64,000 bases of DNA from contig NZ_JACHYJ010000001.1 in assembly GCF_014192745.1 (NCBI RefSeq), positions 372,001 through 436,000 of the forward strand, read 5' to 3'. Positions within the stretch are counted from its first letter, which is position 1. The number at the start of each line of letters is the position of its first letter. The notes beneath the pieces were generated by a model. That model was not told the origin of the DNA. It did not search any database and saw only the letters and a list, made by a program, of their open reading frames with translations. The DNA comes from Luteimonas sp. RC10 (GTDB lineage: Bacteria; Pseudomonadota; Gammaproteobacteria; Xanthomonadales; Xanthomonadaceae). The position numbers were made by a program, and so were the translations under genes. This document shows, piece by piece, positions 1 through 7,645 of the stretch.

Positions 1-804
1 CATCAGCTGCGAGAGGCGATCGGGGCCGGGCCGCGGCGCGGTGTCGTTGTAGTGGGCGACCAGGCCGCAGACCGGAACGCGGGCGAAGTCGTTGAGCAGT
101 GGCAGCACGGCGTCGAGCACCTTGCCGCCGACGTTCTCGAAGTAGACGTCGATGCCATCGGGGCACGCGGCCTGGAGCTGCTCGGCGAAGTCGTCGGCGC
201 GGTGGTCGAGGGCGACGTCGAAGCCGAGGTCGTCGCGTACGTGCGCGACCTTGTCGGGGCCGCCGGCGATGCCGACCACGCGGGCGCCCTGGAGCTTGGC
301 GATCTGCCCGACGGTCGCGCCGACCGGGCCGCTGGCCGCGGCCACGACCAACGTCTCGCCATGCGCGGGCTTGCCGATCTCGCGCAGGCCGGCGTAGGCG
401 GTGAAGCCGGGCATGCCGTAGACGCCCAGCGCCAGCGACGGCGCCGGTCCGTCGGGGTCGATCTTGCGGCGCAGGCCCTCGCCGTCGACCACGGCATGGG
501 TCTGCCAGCCGGCGTGTGCGAGCACCAGGTCGCCGGGCGACCAGGCTGGGTGCAGCGACTCGACCACTTCCGAGACCGTGCCGCCGTCCATGACCTCACC
601 CACCTCGATCGGGGCGACATAGGAGCGGCCGGCGTTCATGCGGCCGCGCATGTAGGGGTCAAGCGAAAGCCAGCGGTTGCGCAGCAGCACCTGGCCGTTG
701 CGCAGGGCCGGCAGCGGGGCCTGCTCGATGCGGAAGTTGGCGGCGGTCGGTGCGCCTTCGGGGCGCGCGGCCAGGACGACGCGGGTGGTGGTGGCGGGCT
801 TCAT
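1..804 (-). CDS. NADP-dependent oxidoreductase, MDR/CurA family (3' end cut by window)
   Basis: The reading frame starts at the ATG at 804 and stays open to base 1, so 268 codons are present and the C-terminus lies outside the window. The N-terminus carries the opening of the zinc-less medium-chain reductases (LRNRWLSLDPYMRGRM, about residues 41-56), typical of CurA/leukotriene B4 12-hydroxydehydrogenase-like enzymes. The Rossmann region shows VVAAASGPVGATVGQIAK and VGIAGG, which fit NADPH binding. Members of this family reduce activated double bonds (enals, enones, curcumin) with NADPH in the cytoplasm. A second reductase gene, an aldo/keto reductase, follows upstream on the same strand after a 71-base gap, so both may serve carbonyl or enone detoxification. 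The exact substrate cannot be read from sequence. Confidence 0.88.
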   Translation of the reverse strand, partial: MKPATTTRVVLAARPEGAPTAANFRIEQAPLPALRNGQVLLRNRWLSLDPYMRGRMNAGRSYVAPIEVGEVMDGGTVSEVVESLHPAWSPGDLVLAHAGWQTHAVVDGEGLRRKIDPDGPAPSLALGVYGMPGFTAYAGLREIGKPAHGETLVVAAASGPVGATVGQIAKLQGARVVGIAGGPDKVAHVRDDLGFDVALDHRADDFAEQLQAACPDGIDVYFENVGGKVLDAVLPLLNDFARVPVCGLVAHYNDTAPRPGPDRLSQLM

Positions 805-875
805 CGGCGCGGACCTTGGAGGGGAGCAGGTGTCATACCGCATCGGGGCGTTGCGCCCCGTCGAGGTGGGGGGCT

Positions 876-1835
876 TCAGCCGGCGCTGGCGCTATCGAGT
901 GCGGCGATGTCGGCCTTCGACAGCAGCAGCGTGCGCGCGGCAGCCAGTTCGCGCAGCTGCGCCAGGCTGGTGGCACTGACGATCGGCGCGGTGATGCCCG
1001 GACGCGCGATCAGCCAGGCCAGCGCCACCTGGGCGACGGTCGCGGCATGGCGGCAGGCGACATCGTCGAGCGCGCCGAGAATGCGCTTGCCGCGCGGGTT
1101 GAGGTACTGCTTGACCACCTGCGCGCCGCGCGCGCTCGACTTGGCGGCATCGCTCTCGCTGCGGTACTTGCCGCTGAGGAAGCCGCTGGCCAGTGCGTAG
1201 TAGCCGATCACGCCCAGGCCGTGTTCGCGCACCAAGGGCTCGAGCTCACGCTCATAGCCTGCCCGATCGACCAGGTTGTACGGCGGCTGCAGCGTCTCGT
1301 AGCGCGGCAGGCCGTGCCGACGCGAGACTTCCAGCGCTTCGGCCAGGCGCGGGGCGGTGTAGTTAGAGGCGCCGATCGCGCGCACCTTGCCCTGCTCGAT
1401 CAGCCGCGAGAATGCGCCGAGCGTGTCTTCCAGCGGCACCGAGGGGTCGTCCTCGTGCGCCTGGTAGAGGTCGATCATGTCGGTGCGGAGCCGGCGCAGC
1501 GAGTCCTCGCACGCGGCCTGGATGTTGGCCGGCGACAGGCCCGGGCGCTGCGACCACTTGGCGACCTTGGTGGCGATGGTCACCTCGTGGCGCTTGCCGC
1601 TGCGCTGCAGCCACTTGCCGATCAGCGTTTCCGATTCGCCGCCGGTATTGCCGTCGGCCCAGGCGGAGTAGACGTCGGCGGTGTCGATCAGGTCGATGCC
1701 CAACGCGACGCATTCGTCGAGCAATGCGAACGAGGTCGCCTCGTCCGCACTCCAGCCGAACACATTGCCGCCGAACGCCAGCGGCGAGATGCGCAGTCCG
1801 GAGTGTCCGAGTTCGCGTTCGGCCATGGTCGACAT
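876..1835 (-). CDS. Aldo/keto reductase
   Basis: A 319-residue aldo/keto reductase. It opens MSTMAERELGHSGLRISPL and has the family features in order: GGNVFGW near residue 20, LIDTADVYS with the catalytic-type Asp and Tyr, IATKVAKW with the active-site Lys, YQAHEDD in place of the usual QxHxxD segment, and the C-terminal NADP site ITAPIVSATSLAQLREL. The family reduces aldehydes and ketones with NADPH. The ATG at 1835 is used; a second in-frame ATG lies three codons on, and no strong ribosome site separates them. The next gene upstream (1995) is divergent. Confidence 0.9.
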   Translation of the reverse strand: MSTMAERELGHSGLRISPLAFGGNVFGWSADEATSFALLDECVALGIDLIDTADVYSAWADGNTGGESETLIGKWLQRSGKRHEVTIATKVAKWSQRPGLSPANIQAACEDSLRRLRTDMIDLYQAHEDDPSVPLEDTLGAFSRLIEQGKVRAIGASNYTAPRLAEALEVSRRHGLPRYETLQPPYNLVDRAGYERELEPLVREHGLGVIGYYALASGFLSGKYRSESDAAKSSARGAQVVKQYLNPRGKRILGALDDVACRHAATVAQVALAWLIARPGITAPIVSATSLAQLRELAAARTLLLSKADIAALDSASAG

Positions 1836-1994
1836 CCATCCAAGAGAGGGTGCGGCCAGCATAGGCAGCGCGCGGCGATGTGCGCGTCCACGCGCCGCAA
1901 AGCAGTGTTCCGGCCACGCGTGTGCGTGGGGTGCAGGCGCGCAACGACGCGGCTTGTGGCACGCTGGCGGCATCCCGCCACCGGAGTTCCGCCC

Positions 1995-2846
1995 ATGCAA
2001 CGCAGCTTGTCGTTGTGCGCCGCCGCCCTGCTCGCGCTGACTGCCTGCGGCGGTCCGCAGACCCGGGCTGATACCTCGGCCGACCTCGATGCCGCGAACG
2101 TCGCGCGCCTGGATGCGGCGATCGCCGGCGACTGGCGCACGCCCGAGAACGCCGCGCGCGACGCCGCCCGCCACCCGCGGCAGACGCTGCGGTTCTTCGG
2201 CGTGCGTCCGGGCCAGACGGTGATCGAGATCACGCCCGGCAGCGGCGCCTGGTACAGCGAGATCCTGGCGCCGTACCTGCGCGGCAACGGCCGCTATGTC
2301 GCTGCGATGGTCGACCCGGCGGCGGTCCCGGCCGGCCGTGGGCGCGACTATCAGCACACGCAACACGACGGCCTGCAGGCGCGGTTCGCGCGCGATCCGG
2401 CGCACTTCGACCAGGCGCGGATCGTGACCTACGATCCGGCGGCGCCGCGGCTGGGGCCGTCCGGTTCGGCCGATGTCGTGCTGACCTTCCGCAACGTCCA
2501 CAACTGGCGCAGCAGCGGCCAGGCCGAGGGCATGTTCAAGGCGTTCTTCGAGGTCCTGCGCCCGGGCGGCGTGCTCGGCGTGGTCGAGCATCGCGCGGCC
2601 GCCGACGTGCCCGCCGACGACCGCAGCGGCTATGTCGGCCAGGCCCAGGTCATCGCCCTGGCGCAGGCGGCCGGCTTCCGGGTCGACGGCAGCAGCGAGG
2701 TCAACGCCAATCCGCGCGACACCCGCGATCATCCCAACGGCGTGTGGACCCTGCCGCCGACCAATCGCCACGAGCCGGGCGATGCCGCCCGCTACGCCGC
2801 CATCGGCGAAAGCGACCGGATGACATTGCGGTTCGTGAAGCCCTGA
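1995..2846 (+). CDS. Exported lipoprotein with class I methyltransferase fold
   Basis: A 283-residue protein. Residues 1-18 form a lipoprotein signal (hydrophobic run ending LLALTAC, with the lipobox Cys at 18). The mature part has a SAM-binding-like motif I (VIEITPGSGAW, about residues 75-85), a DVVLTFRNVHNW segment at the motif IV position and the post-motif LRPGGVLGVVEH. It resembles the uncharacterised predicted-methyltransferase group COG4798. An exported SAM-dependent enzyme is hard to reconcile with the cytoplasmic location of SAM, so the fold may be reused for another role. The gene stands alone, divergent from the aldo/keto reductase. Family assignment is fairly sure; activity is unknown. 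Confidence 0.75.
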   Translation: MQRSLSLCAAALLALTACGGPQTRADTSADLDAANVARLDAAIAGDWRTPENAARDAARHPRQTLRFFGVRPGQTVIEITPGSGAWYSEILAPYLRGNGRYVAAMVDPAAVPAGRGRDYQHTQHDGLQARFARDPAHFDQARIVTYDPAAPRLGPSGSADVVLTFRNVHNWRSSGQAEGMFKAFFEVLRPGGVLGVVEHRAAADVPADDRSGYVGQAQVIALAQAAGFRVDGSSEVNANPRDTRDHPNGVWTLPPTNRHEPGDAARYAAIGESDRMTLRFVKP

Positions 2847-2901
2847 CGGGCCGGGATGGGGGAAGCGGCGGTCGGGAGGCGCCACCGCGCGTCCCGTGAC
2901 C

Positions 2902-2946
2902 CGCGTTGCCCGCGTTGCCCGCGTTGCCCGCGTTGCCCGCGTTGCC
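2902..2946. repeat. Five tandem copies of a 9-bp unit
   Basis: CGCGTTGCC occurs five times without a mismatch at 2902-2946, followed by a partial copy. It lies between the stop of the lipoprotein methyltransferase (2846) and the start of the pseudouridine synthase (2993). The unit length is a multiple of three, so copy-number change would not shift a frame, but no supported gene spans it. Confidence 0.9.
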
Positions 2947-2992
2947 CGCGTGCTTTGACCGATCCCCGCGCCCGAGTTCCGATCCTGTTGCC

Positions 2993-3535
2993 ATGCTCAT
3001 CGCCTTCAACAAACCCTTCGCCGTGCTGTGCCAGTTCACCGACCGCAGCACGCCGCCGCGGGCGACGCTGGCCGGGTTCGGGTTGCCGGCCGGGGTGTAT
3101 CCGGCCGGGCGCCTGGACCACGACAGCGAGGGGCTGTTGCTACTGACCGACGACGGGCCGCTGGCGCACCGGATCACCGATCCCCGGCACAAGCTGCCCA
3201 AGACCTATCAGGTGCAGGTCGAGGGCACGCCGACGGCCGAGCAGTTGCAGGCCTTGCGCGAGGGCGTGACGCTCAAGGACGGGCCCACGCGGCCGGCGCA
3301 GGTCGCGCTGCTCGACCCGCCGCCGACGCTGTGGCCGCGCGACCCGCCGGTGCGGTTCCGCAAGTCGGTACCCGATACCTGGCTGGCGCTCACGATTCGA
3401 GAGGGACGCAACCGGCAGGTGCGGCGGATGACCGCCGCGGTCGGGCTGCCGACGTTGCGCCTGGTGCGGGTCGCGATCGGCCCCTGGCGGCTCGACGCGC
3501 TGCCTCCCGGTGGCTGGCGCGCCGTCGCAGACTGA
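2993..3535 (+). CDS. rluE: RluE-like 23S rRNA pseudouridine synthase
   Basis: A 180-residue RsuA/RluB/RluE-family pseudouridine synthase without an S4 domain. The N-terminus LIAFNKPFAVLCQF is the typical beta strand, and the catalytic motif is GRLDHDSEGLLLLTDDG (Asp in RLDHDS, about residue 42). KTYQVQVEG and the C-terminal REGRNRQVRRMTAAVGLPTLRLVRVAIG are also family-typical. E. coli RluE modifies U2457 of 23S rRNA; this specificity is assigned by the short, S4-less architecture and is less certain than the family. The ATG at 2993 is preferred because the upstream extension in the frame is encoded by the 9-bp repeat. Confidence 0.85.
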   Translation: MLIAFNKPFAVLCQFTDRSTPPRATLAGFGLPAGVYPAGRLDHDSEGLLLLTDDGPLAHRITDPRHKLPKTYQVQVEGTPTAEQLQALREGVTLKDGPTRPAQVALLDPPPTLWPRDPPVRFRKSVPDTWLALTIREGRNRQVRRMTAAVGLPTLRLVRVAIGPWRLDALPPGGWRAVAD

Positions 3536-3652
3536 ACCGCGCGCGCCGCCTATACAGGCGTCCCTCACATGGCGTGCATTTCTGTTAACGTCTGCGTCGA
3601 ATTTGGCGTGGAGGCCCACGCCATCCGCCCGCCAGGCTTCCTTCGGAGCTCC

Positions 3653-4804
3653 ATGCCTTACTCCAGTCCCGTCAGCGGCCGCATTCTCGTGGTCGACGAT
3701 CAGCCGGCGAACCTGCGCGTGGTCAGTTCGCTGCTGAGCCGGCACGGCTACGAGGTGACGACCGCGGCCGACGGGGCCGAGGCGCTGGCGCTACTGGCGG
3801 ATCTGCGCCCGGACCTGCTGCTGCTCGACATGCTGATGCCGAACATGGATGGCTTCTCGCTGCTGGGCGAGATCAAGCAGATCCCCGAACTGCTGCGGCT
3901 GCCGGTGGTGTTTCTGACCGTCGCCCAGGACCGTGACCTGTTGCTGCGCGCCTTCGATGCCGGCGCGGTGGATTACGTCACCAAGCCGTTCATGCCCGAG
4001 GAACTGCTGGCGCGCGTCAATGCGCACGTCGGCCTGAAGCAGACCCGCGACCGGCTCGAGCGCATTGCGCGCGAGCGCCAGGAGCTGGTCAACCTGGTCG
4101 CGCACGACCTGAAGAACCCGCTGTCGAGCATCTGGTTCGCCAGCGACATGCTGCTCAAGGGCGAGACCAAGCCCGAGCGCGTGCCGCGTTACCACCGGAT
4201 GATCCACGACAGCGCCGAAGACGCGCTGGGCTATATCCGGCGCTACCTCGAGACCCAGGACACCTCGCGCAAGGGCGAGGCGGCCGGCAGCGTGACCGCA
4301 CTGCGCGAAGTCGTCGACTGGCTGGTCGATCGCTATGCGCTGCAGTTCGAGGACCGCGGGGTCGCCTTGCAGACGCGGCTGCCGTCGGCCTCGCCGATGG
4401 TCGCGATCGACATGCTGGTGCTGCGCCAGGTGGCCGAGAACCTGATCACCAACGCGATCAAGTACGCCCCGTCGAGCAATGTCGACATCTCACTGCGCGG
4501 CGGCGGGCCGGGCTTCTGGCAGTTGCTGATCGAAGACCGCGGGCCGGGCATCGCCCGCGACCTGCAACACGCGCTGTTCCGGCCGTTCCAGCGGCTGGCG
4601 CACGCGGGCAAGGACGACGGACGCTCCAGCGGCCTGGGGCTGTCGCTGGCCAAGCAGATCATCGTCAACCTCGGCGGCCAGCTGTGGTACGAGGACCGCG
4701 AAGGCGGCGGCGCGCGCTTCATCATCGAACTGCCCGAAGTGACCACCGAGCGCCCGCTGCCGGCCGCCGCCAACGACGACGCCCCCGCGCACACGCGCGG
4801 CTGA
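3653..4804 (+). CDS. Receiver-histidine kinase hybrid (soluble two-component protein)
   Basis: A 383-residue soluble protein with an N-terminal receiver and a C-terminal histidine kinase. Receiver (about 9-127): acidic pair D15-D16, phosphoacceptor D59 in LLLDMLMP, T89 and K111 in YVTKPF. HisKA dimerisation helix: H151 in VNLVAHDLKNPLSS. ATP-binding domain: N box ENLITNAIKYA, G1 box IEDRGPGIAR and G2 box SSGLGLSLAK. There is no membrane segment or sensor domain, so the input is probably phosphotransfer to D59 or a protein partner. GGAG at 3645-3648 sits five bases before the ATG and fixes this start. No partner response regulator is adjacent, making it an orphan. The arrangement resembles the RR-HK proteins acting in phosphorelays. 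Confidence 0.92.
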   Translation: MPYSSPVSGRILVVDDQPANLRVVSSLLSRHGYEVTTAADGAEALALLADLRPDLLLLDMLMPNMDGFSLLGEIKQIPELLRLPVVFLTVAQDRDLLLRAFDAGAVDYVTKPFMPEELLARVNAHVGLKQTRDRLERIARERQELVNLVAHDLKNPLSSIWFASDMLLKGETKPERVPRYHRMIHDSAEDALGYIRRYLETQDTSRKGEAAGSVTALREVVDWLVDRYALQFEDRGVALQTRLPSASPMVAIDMLVLRQVAENLITNAIKYAPSSNVDISLRGGGPGFWQLLIEDRGPGIARDLQHALFRPFQRLAHAGKDDGRSSGLGLSLAKQIIVNLGGQLWYEDREGGGARFIIELPEVTTERPLPAAANDDAPAHTRG

Positions 4805-4814
4805 GCCTGTGCGG

Positions 4815-4863
4815 CCCCCACCCGGCGCCAATGGCGCCGACCTCCCCCGCACGCGGGGGAGGT
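4815..4863. repeat. GC-rich palindromic REP-like element, copy 1
   Basis: A block of CCCCCACCCGGCGCC followed by CCTCCCCCGCACGCGGGGGAGG, a near-perfect hairpin. It belongs to a repeat family seen again at 4991, 13298-13790, 15063-15478 and 28334-28541. The 336-base gap 4805-5140 between the histidine kinase and the M28 peptidase holds this copy and the next and no supported gene. The two genes converge here, so the hairpins may also limit read-through. Confidence 0.8.
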
Positions 4864-4990
4864 GATGCGTATCGCGCAGTTGCGATTCCCAATGACCGGT
4901 GCGGGCGCGGCGCTCTAAAGCCCTCCCGCAGGACGCGCACGCGCGGCTGAGGCCCGACGGCCAGCGCCTGGACGGCGCCGATGTGTGCTG

Positions 4991-5051
4991 CCCCCACCCG
5001 GCGCCGATGGCGCCGACCTCCCCCGCGTGCGGGGGAGGGTTGGGTGGGGGC
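4991..5051. repeat. GC-rich palindromic REP-like element, copy 2
   Basis: Second copy in the same gap and orientation as 4815-4863. CCCCCACCCGGCGCC leads into a hairpin with arms CTCCCCCGC/GCGGGGGAG and then GGTTGGGTGGGGGC. The first and last segments are themselves complementary, so the whole block can fold as one long stem. Confidence 0.8.
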
Positions 5052-5140
5052 CCTGACCGAAGCGAACCGGCTTCGGGTTTACACGCCGATGCCCTTCCGA
5101 AGCAACGCCGTCTGGCAGCAGCAGGCGACGACACGGCCCC

Positions 5141-6814
5141 TCATTCTTCGTCCCCACGCAATGTCGCACAACGCGTCCCGAACACATCGCCCTCGTTCCA
5201 CTGGGGCGGCGCATCGTCGTCGCCGACCAGTCGGGTGATCGCCGCGCTCACCCGCGCCAGGCGGGCGGCGTCGCCGTACTGGATCGGCAGCTCGATGTTG
5301 TCGCAGGGCCGGTGGTAGCAGTTGCGCAGGAACCAGGTCGCCGCCACGCGCGGGTCCTGACCGGCATTGGCCGACGCGACCCCGGCGTCGAGGTACAGCG
5401 CCGGCACGCCCGAGCGCACGAAGGCGTACTGGTCGCTGCGCACGAACGTCGCTTCCTCGGGAAACGGATCGGGCGACAGCGCGACACCGACTTCCGCCGC
5501 CGCGCGTTCGACCGCGCCCTTCAGGCTCGAATGCTCGACGCCGATCGCCACGATGTCGCGCGTGGGCGCGGTCAGGATCGGCATGTCGATGTTGAGGTTG
5601 GCGATCGGGCGCCCGACCGCCGGCGGCGGCCGGCGCGCCAGCCAGGTGGCGCCGAGCAGGCCCTGCTCCTCGCCGGTCACCGCGGCAAACACCGTCGAGC
5701 GTCGCGGCGCGCGGCCGTTGTGTTTCAACGCCTGGGCAGCCTCCAGCATGATCGCCACGCCCAACGCGTTGTCGAGCGCGCCGTGGTGGATGCCCTCGCC
5801 GTCCGCGCCCGGCCCCAGGTGGTCCAGATGCGCGGTGTGCACGACGCTCTCGCCGGCCAGCGCCGGGTCGCGGCCCGGCAGCCGGCCGACGACGTTGTGG
5901 CCTTCGAGCGTGTCGATGCGCGTGCGCGCGGCCAGCGTCAGCGTGCCGGGCAGCGCGAACGGCGCCGCGGTGCCGGCGCGCGCGGCGTCGGCCAGTTCGG
6001 CCGCGGTGCGCGGGCCGTCGGCGAACACCAGGTCGGCGGCGGCCGCGGACACGACCATCATCGCGCGCAGCGGCGGGCCGTCGTCGAAGGCGCGGCCATC
6101 GTCGCCACGCAAGCGCATCGCCGGCTGCAGCCCGCGCTCGCGTGTGCGCGCCCAGGGCGTGCCGGCCTCGTCGGCGGCGGTGTGCACCAGCACCAGCGCG
6201 ATCGCGCCGCGTGCGGCGACCGCCTCGACCTTGCTGCGCAGGCTGCCGTAGTGCGCGGCCTGAGTGCCCGGGAAGCGGGCGGGCGCACCGCCGAAGGCGA
6301 CGGCGATGCGTCCGTGCAGGTCGACGCCGCGAAAGTCATCGTGGTCGAGCTCCGGGGCGTCAATCGCCTGGCCGACGAAGACCGCCGGCGCGGTCGCCTC
6401 GCTGCGCGGCGCAGCGAAGTCGGGCAGCGGCAGGAACTGTTCGAACGGCCGCAGCGCGATGCGCCGCCCGCCGCGCTCGACCTCCAGTCGGGCCCCGTCG
6501 CGCTCGACGCTGGCGCGCAGCAGCGGCACGCGTTGCTGCCAGCCGCCGTCGTCGCCGGCCGGTTCCAGGCCGATCGCGGCGAAGCGGGCGGCGACATGCT
6601 CGGCGGCCCGCGCATAGCCGGCGCTGCCGGTGAAGCGGCCCTCCATGCGCGCGTCGGCCAGCGTGCGCACGTCGGCCTCGATGCGGCGGCCGGCCGGGGT
6701 GTCGTTCGCGACCGCGGCGGCCGCGGGCATCGCCTCGGCGGGTGCTGGGACCGGGTCGCGCCCGCAGCCGGGCAACAGCACGAGCAGGCAGGCGAGCAGC
6801 GCGAGACGGGGCAT
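5141..6814 (-). CDS. M28-family zinc metallopeptidase lipoprotein
   Basis: A 557-residue peptidase with a lipoprotein signal (hydrophobic run then LLPGC, lipobox Cys near 16). The zinc-dependent M28 motifs come in order: HTAHLDHLGPG (His ligand and adjacent Asp), GALDNALGVA (bridging Asp), TGEEQGLLGA (catalytic Glu and ligand Glu), LNIDMP (Asp) and NCYHRPCDN (His). A PA-type insertion lies between about residues 125 and 260. The family cleaves N-terminal amino acids from peptides; the lipid anchor places it in the periplasm or outer membrane. The gene is divergent from the ABC importer at 6905, 90 bases away. Confidence 0.93.
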   Translation of the reverse strand: MPRLALLACLLVLLPGCGRDPVPAPAEAMPAAAAVANDTPAGRRIEADVRTLADARMEGRFTGSAGYARAAEHVAARFAAIGLEPAGDDGGWQQRVPLLRASVERDGARLEVERGGRRIALRPFEQFLPLPDFAAPRSEATAPAVFVGQAIDAPELDHDDFRGVDLHGRIAVAFGGAPARFPGTQAAHYGSLRSKVEAVAARGAIALVLVHTAADEAGTPWARTRERGLQPAMRLRGDDGRAFDDGPPLRAMMVVSAAAADLVFADGPRTAAELADAARAGTAAPFALPGTLTLAARTRIDTLEGHNVVGRLPGRDPALAGESVVHTAHLDHLGPGADGEGIHHGALDNALGVAIMLEAAQALKHNGRAPRRSTVFAAVTGEEQGLLGATWLARRPPPAVGRPIANLNIDMPILTAPTRDIVAIGVEHSSLKGAVERAAAEVGVALSPDPFPEEATFVRSDQYAFVRSGVPALYLDAGVASANAGQDPRVAATWFLRNCYHRPCDNIELPIQYGDAARLARVSAAITRLVGDDDAPPQWNEGDVFGTRCATLRGDEE

Positions 6815-6904
6815 GACACAGGTCCGGGCGGGCGAGGCCGGACCGTAGCACAGGCCGCCGGCGCGGCCGCGGGGCCTGCACATCGGGCTTGCTAGCCTGC
6901 CGCG

Positions 6905-7645
6905 ATGTACGACCTCGACCAGGTACACCGGCGCTACGGCGCGGCCGACGCGCTCGCTGGCGTCGACCTGCACATCGCGCCCGGCGCGACGACCGCACTG
7001 ATCGGCCCCAGCGGCGCGGGCAAGTCGACGCTGCTGCGGATGCTGGTGGGCCTGGAATGGCCCGACACCGGCGAGGTGCGTTTCGACGGCACGCCGCTGC
7101 GCCGCGACACCTTGCCGGCGCTGCGCCGACGGATCGGCTATGTGATCCAGGAGGGCGGGCTGTTCCCGCATCTCGATGCCGCCGGCAACATCGCGCTGCT
7201 GGCGCGCACGCTGGGCTGGTCGCGGGCGCGGATCGAAGCGCGCATGCGCGAACTCGCTGCGCTGTGCCAGTTGCCGGCCGATGCATTGCGGCGCTATCCA
7301 ACCGAGCTGTCGGGCGGGCAGCGCCAGCGCGTGGGGCTGATCCGTGCGCTGATGCTCGACCCCGATGTGCTGTTGCTCGACGAACCGCTCGGCGCGCTCG
7401 ACCCGATCGTGCGCCACGACCTGCAGGCGCAGATGCGCGCGCTGTTCGCGCGCCTGGGCAAGACCGTGGTGCTGGTGACTCACGACATCGCCGAGGCGGT
7501 GTGGTTCGCCGACACGGTGGTGCTGCTGCGGGCCGGGCGCATCGTGCAGCAGGGCCCGCCGCGCGCATTGCTCGATGCGCCGGCGGACGATTTCGTGCAG
7601 GCGTTCATGCGTGCCCAGCGCAGCGTCGACGAGGCACTGCGATGA
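6905..7645 (+). CDS. Osmoprotectant-type ABC transporter ATP-binding protein
   Basis: A 246-residue ABC ATPase. Walker A is GPSGAGKST, the Q-loop region is VIQEGGLFPH, the signature is LSGGQRQRVGLIRAL, Walker B is VLLLDEPLGALD and the switch His lies in VTHDIAEA. The family-typical EGGLFPH and the partner gene place it with OpuC/OsmV-type importers of betaine, choline and related quaternary amines. There is no C-terminal CBS pair, so it is shorter than OpuCA and may lack ionic-strength sensing through CBS domains. Its stop overlaps the next start in an ATGA. Confidence 0.92.
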   Translation: MYDLDQVHRRYGAADALAGVDLHIAPGATTALIGPSGAGKSTLLRMLVGLEWPDTGEVRFDGTPLRRDTLPALRRRIGYVIQEGGLFPHLDAAGNIALLARTLGWSRARIEARMRELAALCQLPADALRRYPTELSGGQRQRVGLIRALMLDPDVLLLDEPLGALDPIVRHDLQAQMRALFARLGKTVVLVTHDIAEAVWFADTVVLLRAGRIVQQGPPRALLDAPADDFVQAFMRAQRSVDEALR

